A DNA stretch of 64,000 nucleotides. Origin: Leptolyngbya sp. FACHB-321 (GTDB lineage Bacteria > Cyanobacteriota > Cyanobacteriia > Leptolyngbyales > Leptolyngbyaceae). Below, piece after piece: positions 46,560-55,200 of the stretch. The notes under the pieces are model-generated. The model was not told the DNA's origin. It worked only from the letters and a program-made list of their open reading frames with translations, and made no database searches. The stretch lies in assembly GCF_014695975.1 (NCBI RefSeq), contig NZ_JACJPI010000078.1, positions 56,042 to 120,041 on the forward strand. The letters run 5' to 3'. The translations under genes and the position numbers were made by a program. Position 1 is the first letter of the stretch. Every line of letters begins with the position of its first letter.

Positions 46560-47267
46560 ATGGTTAAATTTGGTGTGATTGTCTTTCCCGGTTCCAATTG
46601 CGATCGCGATGTTGCTTACGTCACCGAAGCACTGTTGCAGCAGCCAACGCGCATGGTTTGGCATGAAGAAAGCGATCTATCTGACCTGGATGTCATTATC
46701 GTTCCTGGTGGCTTTAGCTATGGGGATTATTTGCGCTGTGGGGCGATCGCGCGGTTCTCGCCAGCAATGCAAGCAACCATCAAACACGCTGAGCAGGGAA
46801 AGCTTGTCTTGGGCATCTGCAACGGGTTTCAGGTATTAACTGAAGCGGGGTTACTGCCTGGGGCACTGGTGCGAAATCGAGATTTGCATTTTATCTGCGA
46901 TCGCGTTCCCTTACGCGTCGAACGAACCGATTTACCCTGGACACAACACTATTCAAGTGGAGCCGTCATTACGCTGCCGATCGCGCACGGTGAAGGCAAC
47001 TACTACGCCGATGCCGACACGCTGGCAGACTTGGAAGCGAATGGTCAAATTGTGTTCCGCTACGCCACAGCCGACAGCAACATGGACTCATCCAACAACC
47101 CTAATGGATCGCTCAATAACATTGCTGGCATCTGCAACCGCAAAGGCAATGTGTTGGGCATGATGCCACACCCAGAACGCGCCTCAGATCCAATGCTCGG
47201 CGGTACCGATGGAATGCAATTGTTTGAAGGCATTTTGGCAGCGATGGGCGATCGAGCGATCGCTTAA
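46560..47267 (+). CDS. purQ: Phosphoribosylformylglycinamidine synthase subunit PurQ
   Basis: The glutaminase subunit of FGAM synthase, which supplies ammonia to PurL in purine synthesis. It has 235 residues. The class I amidotransferase triad is visible: Cys in [10 protein letters not shown], His and Glu in MMPHPERAS. The start [17 protein letters not shown] and [15 protein letters not shown] are diagnostic. purS, which often precedes it, is not adjacent here. It follows a Uma2 gene by 12 nt and a GNAT gene starts 53 nt after its stop. Confidence 0.97.
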   Translation: MVKFGVIVFPGSNCDRDVAYVTEALLQQPTRMVWHEESDLSDLDVIIVPGGFSYGDYLRCGAIARFSPAMQATIKHAEQGKLVLGICNGFQVLTEAGLLPGALVRNRDLHFICDRVPLRVERTDLPWTQHYSSGAVITLPIAHGEGNYYADADTLADLEANGQIVFRYATADSNMDSSNNPNGSLNNIAGICNRKGNVLGMMPHPERASDPMLGGTDGMQLFEGILAAMGDRAIA

Positions 47268-47319
47268 ATATTGATTGTTGCAAATCATCTTCTACAGCCC
47301 AAACATTAGGCTTGCTGCT

Positions 47320-47874
47320 ATGGAGATTACAACCAGAAGATTTCTGCTGCGTGACTTCATTGAGTTTGATCGATCTCAATTTCTGAGCTATCAAGCCGAT
47401 CCACGTAATCTGACGTTTTATGGGTTAGACGAGGCGAGTCCCGAACATGCAGAGCGCTTGTTTGAGACATTTCAGACATGGGCTTCTGATCACCCACGGC
47501 TCAACTACCAATTTGCCATTGTGCATCGCCAGGAACCTTACGTTCTGGTTGGTTGCTGCGGATTGCGGAGAATGGGATGTGATACTGACAAGATGGAACT
47601 GGGCATTGAACTTGCACCAACTTATTGGGGGCGCTACGCCTATGCGATCGAGGTTGGGCGTGCTCTGCTCCATTTTGGGTTCAAAGAACTAGGGTTGGAC
47701 GTCATCTTCGGCTCCACCGTAAGCGCGAACGTGCGAATTACTCGGTTGGCAGCATGGAGCGGAGCAACGGTGGTTGCCACTCGTCCCGGTTCATTGGGGT
47801 TATCTGATTACGGGTGGCACGAAGTAGATTGGCAGCTTACGAGAGAGCAGTGGGAGCATCGTAATCGGGTGTAA
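47320..47874 (+). CDS. GNAT acetyltransferase, RimJ/RimL-like
   Basis: A 184-residue acetyltransferase. The start MEITTRRFLLRDF is typical of the RimJ/RimL group and places the beginning at ATG 47320 rather than 47275. The motifs LGIELAPTYWGRYAYAIEVGRALL and ANVRITRLAAWSGATVV represent the acetyl-CoA and substrate regions of this branch, with reduced Q-x-x-G-x-G loop (TYWGRYAY). Substrate unknown. It follows purQ. Confidence 0.85.
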   Translation: MEITTRRFLLRDFIEFDRSQFLSYQADPRNLTFYGLDEASPEHAERLFETFQTWASDHPRLNYQFAIVHRQEPYVLVGCCGLRRMGCDTDKMELGIELAPTYWGRYAYAIEVGRALLHFGFKELGLDVIFGSTVSANVRITRLAAWSGATVVATRPGSLGLSDYGWHEVDWQLTREQWEHRNRV

Positions 47875-47958
47875 TTGTGTAGCATTGGCACTACAAGAAC
47901 CTTAGTGTGATGCAACGGTGCGTTCCTACTGTTGTATAAGTTGCTGACCTGATAGCTG

Positions 47959-48050
47959 AAATAAAAAATCCCTAGCGGGAAGCCAGGGATTGATCAGGGT
48001 GCATCTACCGCTCCATTCTTCTGGTAACGCGGATGCCATCAGGAAAATTT
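47959..48050 (-). repeat. Tandem terminator element, copy 1 (distal)
   Basis: One of three 92-bp direct repeats. The 51-bp core 47959-48009 is identical in all three copies. On the minus strand the core reads GGTAGATGCACCCTGATC, then a 10-bp stem AATCCCTGGC/GCTAGGGATT with loop TTCCC, then TTTTTTATTT. The rest (48010-48050) is conserved at about 60-70 percent, with TTTCCTGATGGCATC on the minus strand. It could be a 50-nt small RNA gene with its own terminator, or a spare terminator. Confidence 0.85.
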
Positions 48051-48095
48051 GCGCGGTATTTAACGATCGACTGCAAGCTTACGACTGACGGTTAA

Positions 48096-48187
48096 AAATA
48101 AAAAATCCCTAGCGGGAAGCCAGGGATTGATCAGGGTGCATCTACCATTCCTTTATTCTGCTAACGCCGATCGCATCAGGAAAATTC
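48096..48187 (-). repeat. Tandem terminator element, copy 2
   Basis: Second copy, 137 bp from the first. The core 48096-48146 is identical to copies 1 and 3, and the hairpin arms are at 48104-48113 and 48119-48128. The T-run is extended (TTTTTTATTTTT). Its outer part (CCTGATGCGATC on the minus strand) is closest to copy 3. The 45-47 nt spacers on either side diverge, except for a shared end GGTTAA. Confidence 0.88.
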
Positions 48188-48234
48188 TCGTCCTTTCTAG
48201 CGCGATCAACTCTCAGATGGCTGCGGGCGGTTAA

Positions 48235-48267
48235 AAATAAAAAATCCCTAGCGGGAAGCCAGGGATT
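48235..48267 (-). terminator. Intrinsic terminator of trxA
   Basis: Ten-base stem (one G-T pair), five-base loop and T-run on the minus strand, 115 nt after the trxA stop. It repeats twice more downstream in the tandem elements. Confidence 0.85.
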
Positions 48268-48326
48268 GATCAGGGTGCATCTACCACTCCTCTATTCGGG
48301 TAAGGTCGATCGCATCAGGATAAATT
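48235..48326 (-). repeat. Tandem terminator element, copy 3 (next to trxA)
   Basis: Third copy, 139 bp from the second, and only 55 nt from the trxA stop. The core is 48235-48285, with stem arms 48243-48252 and 48258-48267. Copy 3 also carries a perfect 10-bp inverted repeat GATCGCATCA/TGATGCGATC (48308-48317 and 48339-48348), not present in full in the other copies. In the trxA transcript this copy would form the first terminator. Confidence 0.88.
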
Positions 48327-48381
48327 GCAGAGATGTTTTGATGCGATCACACCCTTTTTGCTCACCTATTCGGTTGAGCGC

Positions 48382-48729
48382 TTACGTCGAAGCCTCGCTC
48401 CTTACCGCTAAGTGCTTCTCCAACGTAGTTGCCAGCGTTGCTTTCGGCACGGCACCCACCACCCGATCGATGGTTTGCCCGTCTTTAAAGAGCATCAGTG
48501 TAGGAATGCTGCGAATTCCGTACTGGCTGGCGACGTCGGGGTTTTCGTCTGTGTTGAGCTTGACGACTTTGACTTGTCCAGCATATTGCTCTGCTAGCTC
48601 AGCAACAACTGGGGCAACCAGCCGACAGGGACCACACCAGGGTGCCCAAAAGTCTACAAGGACGGGCAAATCACTTGCCAGCACTTCGTCTCGAAAGCTG
48701 GAGTCTGTAACTGTAGTGACGGATGACAT
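48382..48729 (-). CDS. trxA: Thioredoxin (TrxA2-like)
   Basis: A 115-residue thiol-disulfide reductant. The redox site is WCGPC with Cys32 and Cys35, and the cis-Pro is in [13 protein letters not shown]. Length and start ([17 protein letters not shown]) are normal, with AGGAGG 5-10 nt upstream. It reads divergently from an ArsR-type regulator. That pair matches the RexT-TrxA2 arrangement of Anabaena, in which RexT represses the thioredoxin gene and is inactivated by peroxide. Downstream lie three tandem terminator elements. Confidence 0.96.
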   Translation of the reverse strand: MSSVTTVTDSSFRDEVLASDLPVLVDFWAPWCGPCRLVAPVVAELAEQYAGQVKVVKLNTDENPDVASQYGIRSIPTLMLFKDGQTIDRVVGAVPKATLATTLEKHLAVRSEAST

Positions 48730-48757
48730 CGCAACCTCCTGATTTCTGTCTTGTTAT

Positions 48758-48784
48758 TTCGATAGTTCAAGAACATCGAACTAT
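48758..48784. promoter_or_regulatory. Inverted-repeat operator between trxA and the ArsR-type gene
   Basis: TTCGATAGTTC then AA then GAACATCGAA forms a near-perfect palindrome (one-base bulge) at 48758-48780. A second pair, ATAGTTC/GAACTAT, extends to 48784. It lies 29 nt from the trxA start and 27 nt from the regulator start. The position and 11-2-10 form suit an ArsR/SmtB dimer that controls both genes. Confidence 0.75.
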
Positions 48785-48810
48785 TAAACGATAGCGCAAT
48801 CTGTGCCATA

Positions 48811-49134
48811 ATGACAACTATGAGGCTGCTATATCATCCACACAAAAAAGACCTTTCTCTGGCAGGCGTGTTGTATGCCTTGGGAGACCCAGTACGGCTA
48901 GAGATTGTGAAGCAACTGGCAGAGAAGGGCGAGTTGTCTTGCAGTGCGATTCTGTCGGTGCCTGTGGCAAAATCGACGCTATCGCACCATTTCAAAGTGT
49001 TACGCGAGGCTGGTGTGTTGCACAGTCGCAAAGAAGGAACGCAGCACATGAATTCACTGCGGCGTGAGGATTTGGACGATCGCTTCCCTGGGCTGCTGAC
49101 AGTTATTTTGCAAGAGGCTGAGGTGGCAGATTAA
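48811..49134 (+). CDS. rexT: ArsR/SmtB-family regulator, RexT-like
   Basis: A 107-residue winged-helix repressor. The recognition helix is seen in VAKSTLSHHFKVLREAGVLHSRKEGTQ. It lacks the Cys pair of ArsR (CVC) and the His/Asp sites of SmtB. Only one Cys is present, C44 in ELSCSAIL. RexT of Anabaena, which controls trxA2, senses H2O2 through adjacent Cys residues in this same region; here the neighbour is Ser45. Position beside trxA and the operator at 48758-48784 support the RexT identity. A start at ATG 48820 is also possible. It ends with a 4-nt overlap with the convergent symporter gene. Confidence 0.82.
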   Translation: MTTMRLLYHPHKKDLSLAGVLYALGDPVRLEIVKQLAEKGELSCSAILSVPVAKSTLSHHFKVLREAGVLHSRKEGTQHMNSLRREDLDDRFPGLLTVILQEAEVAD

Positions 49135-50375
49135 GATTTGCCGACTGGCACGGCTGGCGCGACTTGTTCCGAACCAACTTCGGCTTCCCAACGGCTTAAA
49201 ATCACAGCATTGGTTGTATTGCCCACAACATTAAGCACTGTTTTGACGCCATCCACCAGACGATCGACTCCCGCCACGATCGCAACGCCCTCTAAAGGCA
49301 AGCCCGCTGCCGCTAAAACCGTCGTCATCGTGATGATGCCCGATCCTGGCACACCAGGAGTGCTAAAGGAAACTAGCAAAGAACTAAGGGCGATCGCCAG
49401 CAACAGAGAAGGCGTAACAGGCACCTGATACACCTGAGCAATAAAAAGGGCGTTAAAGCCTTGCACAATGGCAGAACCGTCGCGCTTTAGGGCTGTGCCC
49501 AAGGGAATCGCAAAACTGGCAATGTCTTCTCTCAGCCCGTAGTCTGTTTGCACCGTCTGCAACAAAACAGGCAACGCAGCATTAGAACTTGCCGTACCAA
49601 AGGCAAGCGATAGGGCGGGCGTTAAGCTACGGAGAAAATGCACTGGCTTCGCTTGCAGTACATAAAGCACCAACCCATACAGCGCTATCATAAGCAACGA
49701 GCCAAGCAGCAAGCCCAAAACATAGACAAAAAGCCTGACAATGATGGCTAACCCTTCAGTAGCAATGACTGAGCTAATCAGCGCAAAGACTCCAAGTGGA
49801 GCCGTGTATAAAATCAAGCCTAAAATCTTCTCAAAAATGGCATAGCAGCTTTCGATAAACGCCACAAAGCTTGCTGCTTTTTCGCCGACGAGTTGAATGC
49901 CCACACCAATTAACGCGGCTGACACGATCGTTTGGAGCAGATTACCGCTGCTTAACGCCTCTAAAGGATTCACAGGAATCAAACTTACTAGCCAAGCAAT
50001 CAGCGATTGGTTCTCAGTGCTCTGAGTAGCTGCTGCCACCGTAAAGCCAGTCATACCGGCACCGGGCTGTAACAGCACCGCCAATAGCATCCCTAGACCA
50101 ACCGCAATCACGCTAGTGATGACGTAGCTGATCATCAACTTGGCAGCGTAGCGCCCTACTTGCGCTGCATTTTGAATGCGAGTCAACCCCAGAAGCATGG
50201 AGGAAAAGACGATCGGCACAACCACAAATTGAATCAGGCGCAAAAAGGCTTCGCCGATCGGTGCCAAGCAATAAACATTGAGCGGTTCAATAACGGTAGG
50301 GAAAAACGCATTTAGCGATGTCCCGAAGATAACGCCGACGCCAAGCGCAGCCAAAATCAGTGTCGATAAACTCAT
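49131..50375 (-). CDS. Dicarboxylate/amino acid:cation symporter (DAACS)
   Basis: A 414-residue membrane carrier of the GltP/DctA/SdaS family that moves glutamate, C4-dicarboxylates or other amino acids with Na+ or H+. Visible are eight helices, the serine-rich hairpin with LAFGTASSNAALPVLLQ, the GTALKRDGSAIVQGFNALF block with its unwound helix, and the end NTTNAVILSRWEAEVG. The substrate cannot be set. Its 3' end overlaps the RexT-like gene by 4 nt, convergent. Confidence 0.9.
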   Translation of the reverse strand: MSLSTLILAALGVGVIFGTSLNAFFPTVIEPLNVYCLAPIGEAFLRLIQFVVVPIVFSSMLLGLTRIQNAAQVGRYAAKLMISYVITSVIAVGLGMLLAVLLQPGAGMTGFTVAAATQSTENQSLIAWLVSLIPVNPLEALSSGNLLQTIVSAALIGVGIQLVGEKAASFVAFIESCYAIFEKILGLILYTAPLGVFALISSVIATEGLAIIVRLFVYVLGLLLGSLLMIALYGLVLYVLQAKPVHFLRSLTPALSLAFGTASSNAALPVLLQTVQTDYGLREDIASFAIPLGTALKRDGSAIVQGFNALFIAQVYQVPVTPSLLLAIALSSLLVSFSTPGVPGSGIITMTTVLAAAGLPLEGVAIVAGVDRLVDGVKTVLNVVGNTTNAVILSRWEAEVGSEQVAPAVPVGKS

Positions 50376-50755
50376 AAAACGAGTGCTTCAATCAAGTTGC
50401 TTGGCAAACGCTCAATCTAGCATTGCTAACTGTCGGTTATTCGATCGCTGCTTTACAGACCAAAGCCACAAAGAGCTAGACAAACCGCAATTAGAAAGGA
50501 ATCTTGCTTTGTAGCATGTGAAAAGAGAATTGGTATAGCAAAAGGATAAGGGATGAGGGATGAATCGAAGTCCTTGGTCAAAGGAACTTTCAAGGTTTAG
50601 GACTGTCCTAACGTTCTCTTCGACTGCTAGATAAGCCACTTCCCCTTCATTCCTCCACCTCCCCACTTCTCCCCTTTACTTCTCCACCCCCTTATCGTCA
50701 ACACAAGCGACTAGCGATAAGCTAGAAACAGATTTTGCTCGGCACCCTGCACTCA
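50376..50755. other. Intergenic region with pyrimidine heptamer tract
   Basis: About 380 bp between divergent symporter and BlaI genes. The part 50640-50695 is pyrimidine-rich with a 7-nt rhythm (CTTCCCC, TTCATTC, CTCCACC, TCCCCAC, TTCTCCC). No gene is supported. Both promoters must lie here. Confidence 0.55.
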
Positions 50756-51184
50756 ATGACTCCATTACCCAGCTACCGTCCGAAGCAGCTTTCGCTCGGA
50801 CCTTTAGAAGCCGAGATTTTGAATCTGATTTGGGAACTCGGCACCGTGACGGTCAAAGACGTCCACGATCGCATTCTGTCTAATCCAGAGCGCGAACTGG
50901 CGTATACCTCCGTCACGACTGTTCTGCAACGCCTGACTCAGAAAGGCTGGCTCGTCTGCGATCGCAAAAGTCGGGTCTATACCTGGCAGCCTCTCGTTTC
51001 TAAAGAGCAAGCGCAGGCATTACGAGCATACGAGCAGCTCAATCAATTTCTGGCAGTGGGCAACCCTGATGTGGTAGCAGCCTTTGCCGATAGTCTGGAT
51101 CAAACCAGCGTCGATCAACTGGAGGCGATCGCTCAACGACTCCGCGCCATCCGTGAAGCAAGGGAGGATAAGGAATGCATTTAA
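50756..51184 (+). CDS. BlaI/MecI/CopY-family transcriptional regulator
   Basis: A 142-residue winged-helix repressor. LGPLEAEILNLIWELGTVTVKDVHDRI gives the first helices and AYTSVTTVLQRLTQKGWLV the recognition helix. The C-terminal part (about 80-140) is the dimer region. The start ATG 50756 gives MTPLPSYRPKQ; a TTG at 50735 in the open frame is rejected. It overlaps by 10 nt an M56 metalloprotease gene, the BlaI-BlaR1 arrangement in which the protease removes the repressor in response to a signal. Confidence 0.9.
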   Translation: MTPLPSYRPKQLSLGPLEAEILNLIWELGTVTVKDVHDRILSNPERELAYTSVTTVLQRLTQKGWLVCDRKSRVYTWQPLVSKEQAQALRAYEQLNQFLAVGNPDVVAAFADSLDQTSVDQLEAIAQRLRAIREAREDKECI

Positions 51185-52017
51185 CGCTGCTGTTTTTTGG
51201 GCTGTCATGCGCGTGGGGGCTGCGCTTACTAAGAGTGAGCGCCGGAGGTACCTGCCAAGAACGCTGGCAGCGATCGCTGGGGCTATTTCTTTTTCCACCG
51301 CTGCTCTTACTGATGACCGCTATTGCCCTGGTCTGTATGGGTCCCCAGGGGCAAATGGTACGCTGGTGGGAAGGCTGGGTTAGCTACTCGCTAGCAGTCG
51401 GCTTCCTTTGTGTCTCAGTTATTTTGGCACTGAGGCTGGTGACAGATGGATGGCGATCGCTTCAGCAAGTGCGTGCCTATCCTCAAGTTAGTTTACAAGG
51501 GCACGTCGGTCGTGTGCTGTCTACGCCGCTTCCCTTTAGTGCACAGGTTGGCTTCTGGCAGTCTGAGCTAGTGGTAAGCCAGGGACTCATTGATACGTTT
51601 AGCACCGACCATCTGGAAGCAGTGTTAACCCATGAACAGGCACATCACCATTACCGCGATACCTTTTGGTTTTTCTGGCTTGGCTGGCTGCGCCGATTGA
51701 CTGCCTGGCTGCCCCAAACAGAGGCACTATGGCAAGAACTGTTGCTGCTGCGAGAACGCCGCGCCGATCGCTGGGCAGCGCAAACAGTCGATACCTTGCT
51801 ACTTGCTGAAGCACTATTGCAGATGGTAAAAGCCCCAGAACTTTACTCTGAAACAATCTGTGCTGCCTTTAGCAGCGCGACACCCCGCACTCGCTTAGAA
51901 GAGCGCATTGATGCGTTATTGTCAGAGCCAGAGTCAGTGCAGCCCGTTCGCTTCTGGGTGTGGCTGTGGCTGCTGCTGGTTTGTCTGCCTCTGCTAACAG
52001 TGCCGTTTCACTATTAG
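51175..52017 (+). CDS. M56-family membrane metallopeptidase (BlaR1-like)
   Basis: A 280-residue membrane protein. Transmembrane segments are at about residues 5-20, 38-60, 70-95, 160-175 and 260-280. The zinc site is HEQAH in AVLTHEQAHHHYRD (HExxH), with the third ligand Glu in LLLRERRADRWAAQ. There is no C-terminal penicillin-binding sensor domain, so it is not a lactam sensor like BlaR1. It overlaps the BlaI gene by 10 nt and is thus the probable protease for that repressor. Confidence 0.88.
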   Translation: MHLTLLFFGLSCAWGLRLLRVSAGGTCQERWQRSLGLFLFPPLLLLMTAIALVCMGPQGQMVRWWEGWVSYSLAVGFLCVSVILALRLVTDGWRSLQQVRAYPQVSLQGHVGRVLSTPLPFSAQVGFWQSELVVSQGLIDTFSTDHLEAVLTHEQAHHHYRDTFWFFWLGWLRRLTAWLPQTEALWQELLLLRERRADRWAAQTVDTLLLAEALLQMVKAPELYSETICAAFSSATPRTRLEERIDALLSEPESVQPVRFWVWLWLLLVCLPLLTVPFHY

Positions 52018-52240
52018 CGATCGACCCAGCGCCTCTTTGAAAATGTTTAGCAGCTAAACCTGCGGCTCAGTCATACAACTTAATTAATAAGGTTTAAGGA
52101 CGTAAACCGCCGAAAAGTAAGGGTTTGCAGTCAACACAGGTTTTGTTTAGCTAGCTAAAGCCGTTGATAGTGCGTCTTCACCACTGCTTAACTTAAGGGT
52201 TATCTACGATTTGTGATTGTTACCGTAAGTGCTAGCTTAC

Positions 52241-52274
52241 AAAAGAGCGTGATCGATATCACTGCCCTCTTTTT
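52241..52274 (+). terminator. Terminator-like hairpin in the leader of the giant kinase gene
   Basis: AAAAGAG and CTCTTTT with an inner GTGAT/ATCAC stem and CGAT loop, then TTTT. It ends only 11 nt before the kinase ATG. Just upstream is a second small hairpin GTAAG/CTTAC (52225-52240). It may be an attenuator or the terminator of the M56 gene. Confidence 0.7.
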
Positions 52275-52285
52275 TAGCAACTTGA

Positions 52286-55200
52286 ATGACGACTCAAAGC
52301 AATAGTCTTCCTGCGCCTATGCCTACGAATGAACTTGCTAGACAGCAGGTGCTTTTGGAGTGCAAGATTTTGGATACAAAGCCAGAGAAGGCATTTGATG
52401 ACATTACACGGCTGGCTGCCTATATTTGCCAAGCGCCGATTGCGTTAGTTAGCCTGATTGATGCCGAACGGCAGTGGTTTAAATCTAAAGTTGGGTTAGA
52501 GGCATCACAGACGCACCGCGATCTCGCGTTCTGTGCCCATGCTGTTTTACAGTCAAAAATCTTTATCGTGCCCGATGCCCTGGAAGACGATCGCTTTGCC
52601 CGAAATCCACTTGTCACAGGCGCACCCTACATCCGCTTTTACGCTGGAGTACCACTGATTACCGTTGATGGCTATGCGATGGGGACGCTGTGCATCATTG
52701 ATACGGTACCCCGACAACTCAGTGCTGAACAAATTGACGCACTCTACGTTCTAGCGCAGCAAGTAATCAAACAACTCGAATTGCGGCGCAGCGTGGCAGT
52801 TTGGGAGCGCGTTGCTGTAAAACGCCAACCGTTGGCTAAGATGCGCTGGCAGTTTCTCCAAAAAATGGCGTTGGGCTTAGGTCTTGCCTCCGTCATGGTC
52901 ATTGGGGTTAGCATTATGTCTTACCGCAGCGTGCGTGACTTAGTGCAGTCCTACCAGTTGGCGTCTAACCAACACATGGCGTTTGAGCACATTCAGCAGA
53001 TCTTCACCGCACTAGACAAGATCGAGCTAAACGAGTACCGCTACGCCATTTCAGGACAACAGCAAGAGTTGGAAGCCTACAACTTGGCGGTGGCAAGGGC
53101 AAAGCACAGTTTTCAAGCACTGTCTAACCTGGCTACGCAGCCCAATCAGCAACCACAGCTTCAGCAACTGGAACAGATGATTGGGCAAGGAGCGAGCGCC
53201 ATGCAGCGTGTGGTCGAACAGCGGCGTGCAGGCGGCATAGAGGCATCGCTGCGAGTGCTTCAGAATGACTATCAGAGTCTCGCCAAGCGCCGACAGCAAG
53301 CAATGAACACCAATGCAGCGGCAGAAGCGCTCTTCTTAGAGGAGTGGTCAACGCAGGTAGAAACGACAGCAGCGACAACGACAAGTCGGTTGATCGGCAA
53401 TCTTATCTTCAATCTCGGCACGTTCTCGCTGCTTTTTTACCTGGGGTATCACGAAATCAACAAGCGTCAGCGCACTGAGATCCAGCTTGAGCAAGAGCGC
53501 GATTTGACGGCTGCGATTACAGATACGGCGGGTGCGCTTATCGTTGTACTCGATCGCAAGCGCCGCATTGTGCGCTTTAATCAAGCGTGTGAACTCGCGA
53601 CTGGCTATAGCTTTAATGAAGTAGCAGGCAAGCGGTTGGAAGACGTGCTGCTAGCAGCAGAGGCAGTACAGCCCGCTCAAGACATCTTAGACAGCTTACA
53701 GACCAAAGCTTTTGTTACCAGCCAGCACGAGCATCACTGGGTTACACGAACGGGCGATCGACGCTTGATTGCCTGGTCGAGTACGGGTTTGCTAGATGCT
53801 AACAACACGGTGGAGTACTTCGTCCAAACAGGTACTGACATCACAGAGCTACGGCATTCTGAAGCTGCCCTACGAGACAGTGAACACCAGTACCGCTCAG
53901 TGGTTGATAGCGTTAGAGAGGTAATTTTTCAGCGCAATGTCGCTGGTCTGTGGACGTTTCTCAACCCCGCCTGGACTGAGATTATGGGCTTTTCAGTCAA
54001 CGAAAGCCTGGGCAAACACTTTTTAGACTTCGTGCATCCTGACGATCGACACCGCGCGGCACAGCCCCCAGACGCCTTGCTGGAAGGACAACAAAGCGAT
54101 GGTCGTCACAAAATTCGCTATCTCACAAAAACAGGTGACATTCGTTGGATGGAAACGTTGGTCAGTCTCACCAAAACCGCTAATGGGACCGTCACAGGTA
54201 CTTGTGGCTCAATGCATGACATTAGTGAGCAGGAGCAGGCTGAACGTCATCGCCGTGCTCAATATGGCATTACAAAAGTTTTAGCCGAATCCGCAACACT
54301 GAGTGAAGCAACGCCCCAAATCTTGCAGGCTCTTTGCGAAAACTTGCACTGGGATTTGGGTCAACTTTGGCGTGTTGACTCCGAAGCCAAATTGATGCAC
54401 TTTGTCGCGACCTGGCACCAACCAACGCTCAATGTTGCTGAGTTTGAAGCCAGTACGCAGCAATTAACCTTTGCGCCTGGTGTAGGGCTAGTTGGGCGTG
54501 TTTGGGCAGAGCAAAAACCGCTTTGGATCACGAGCATTGCTCAAGAGCAGAACTTTCAAGGTAAAGCAGCCGCACTCAGGGCATCACTGTGTCAAGGGTA
54601 CGGGTTTCCCATTGTGGCTAAAGACACGGTTTTAGGCGTTATTTCGGCTTTCAATCAAAAGCCCAGGCAGGCAGATGACGACTTGCTCACGATGATGACC
54701 GCGATCGGGCGGCAGATTGGTCAGTTTATCGAGCGCAAACGGGTGGAGGAAGAAGTGCTGCGGCAGAGCCAGCGATCGCAGCTTCTCTCCACTATTACCC
54801 TCCGTATTCGGCAATCACTCGAACTTAACGATATTCTGACGACTACCGCGTCAGAAGTACGGGAATTTTTGCAAGCTGATCGGGTGTCGATTTATAAGCT
54901 TCAGCGTCATCACGATATTACCGTTGTCGTTGAGTCTGTTAGCGAAGGCTGGCTACCTATCCTTAACTATCAGCTACCAGAAGCAGCGTTTGAGGATCTC
55001 ATACAGGCGTACTTCGACAGGCGCATTTTGGCGATCGACACCATTGAGCAGTGCAGCCTACCGCTGTGGTACAAAGACCTGCTCAAACAGTTTCAAATTA
55101 AAGCGACTCTAGGCGTGCCGATTTTTGAGAATGAGCAGTTGTGGGGCTTGCTGTTTGCTGACCAGTGTTCAGCACCACGGCGTTGGAAATCCTTTGAAAT

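Noticed and set aside
47959..48326. CRISPR array
   Set aside because: Only three repeats, the identical core is 51 bp and is a terminator, and the spacers are partly conserved. No cas genes in the window.
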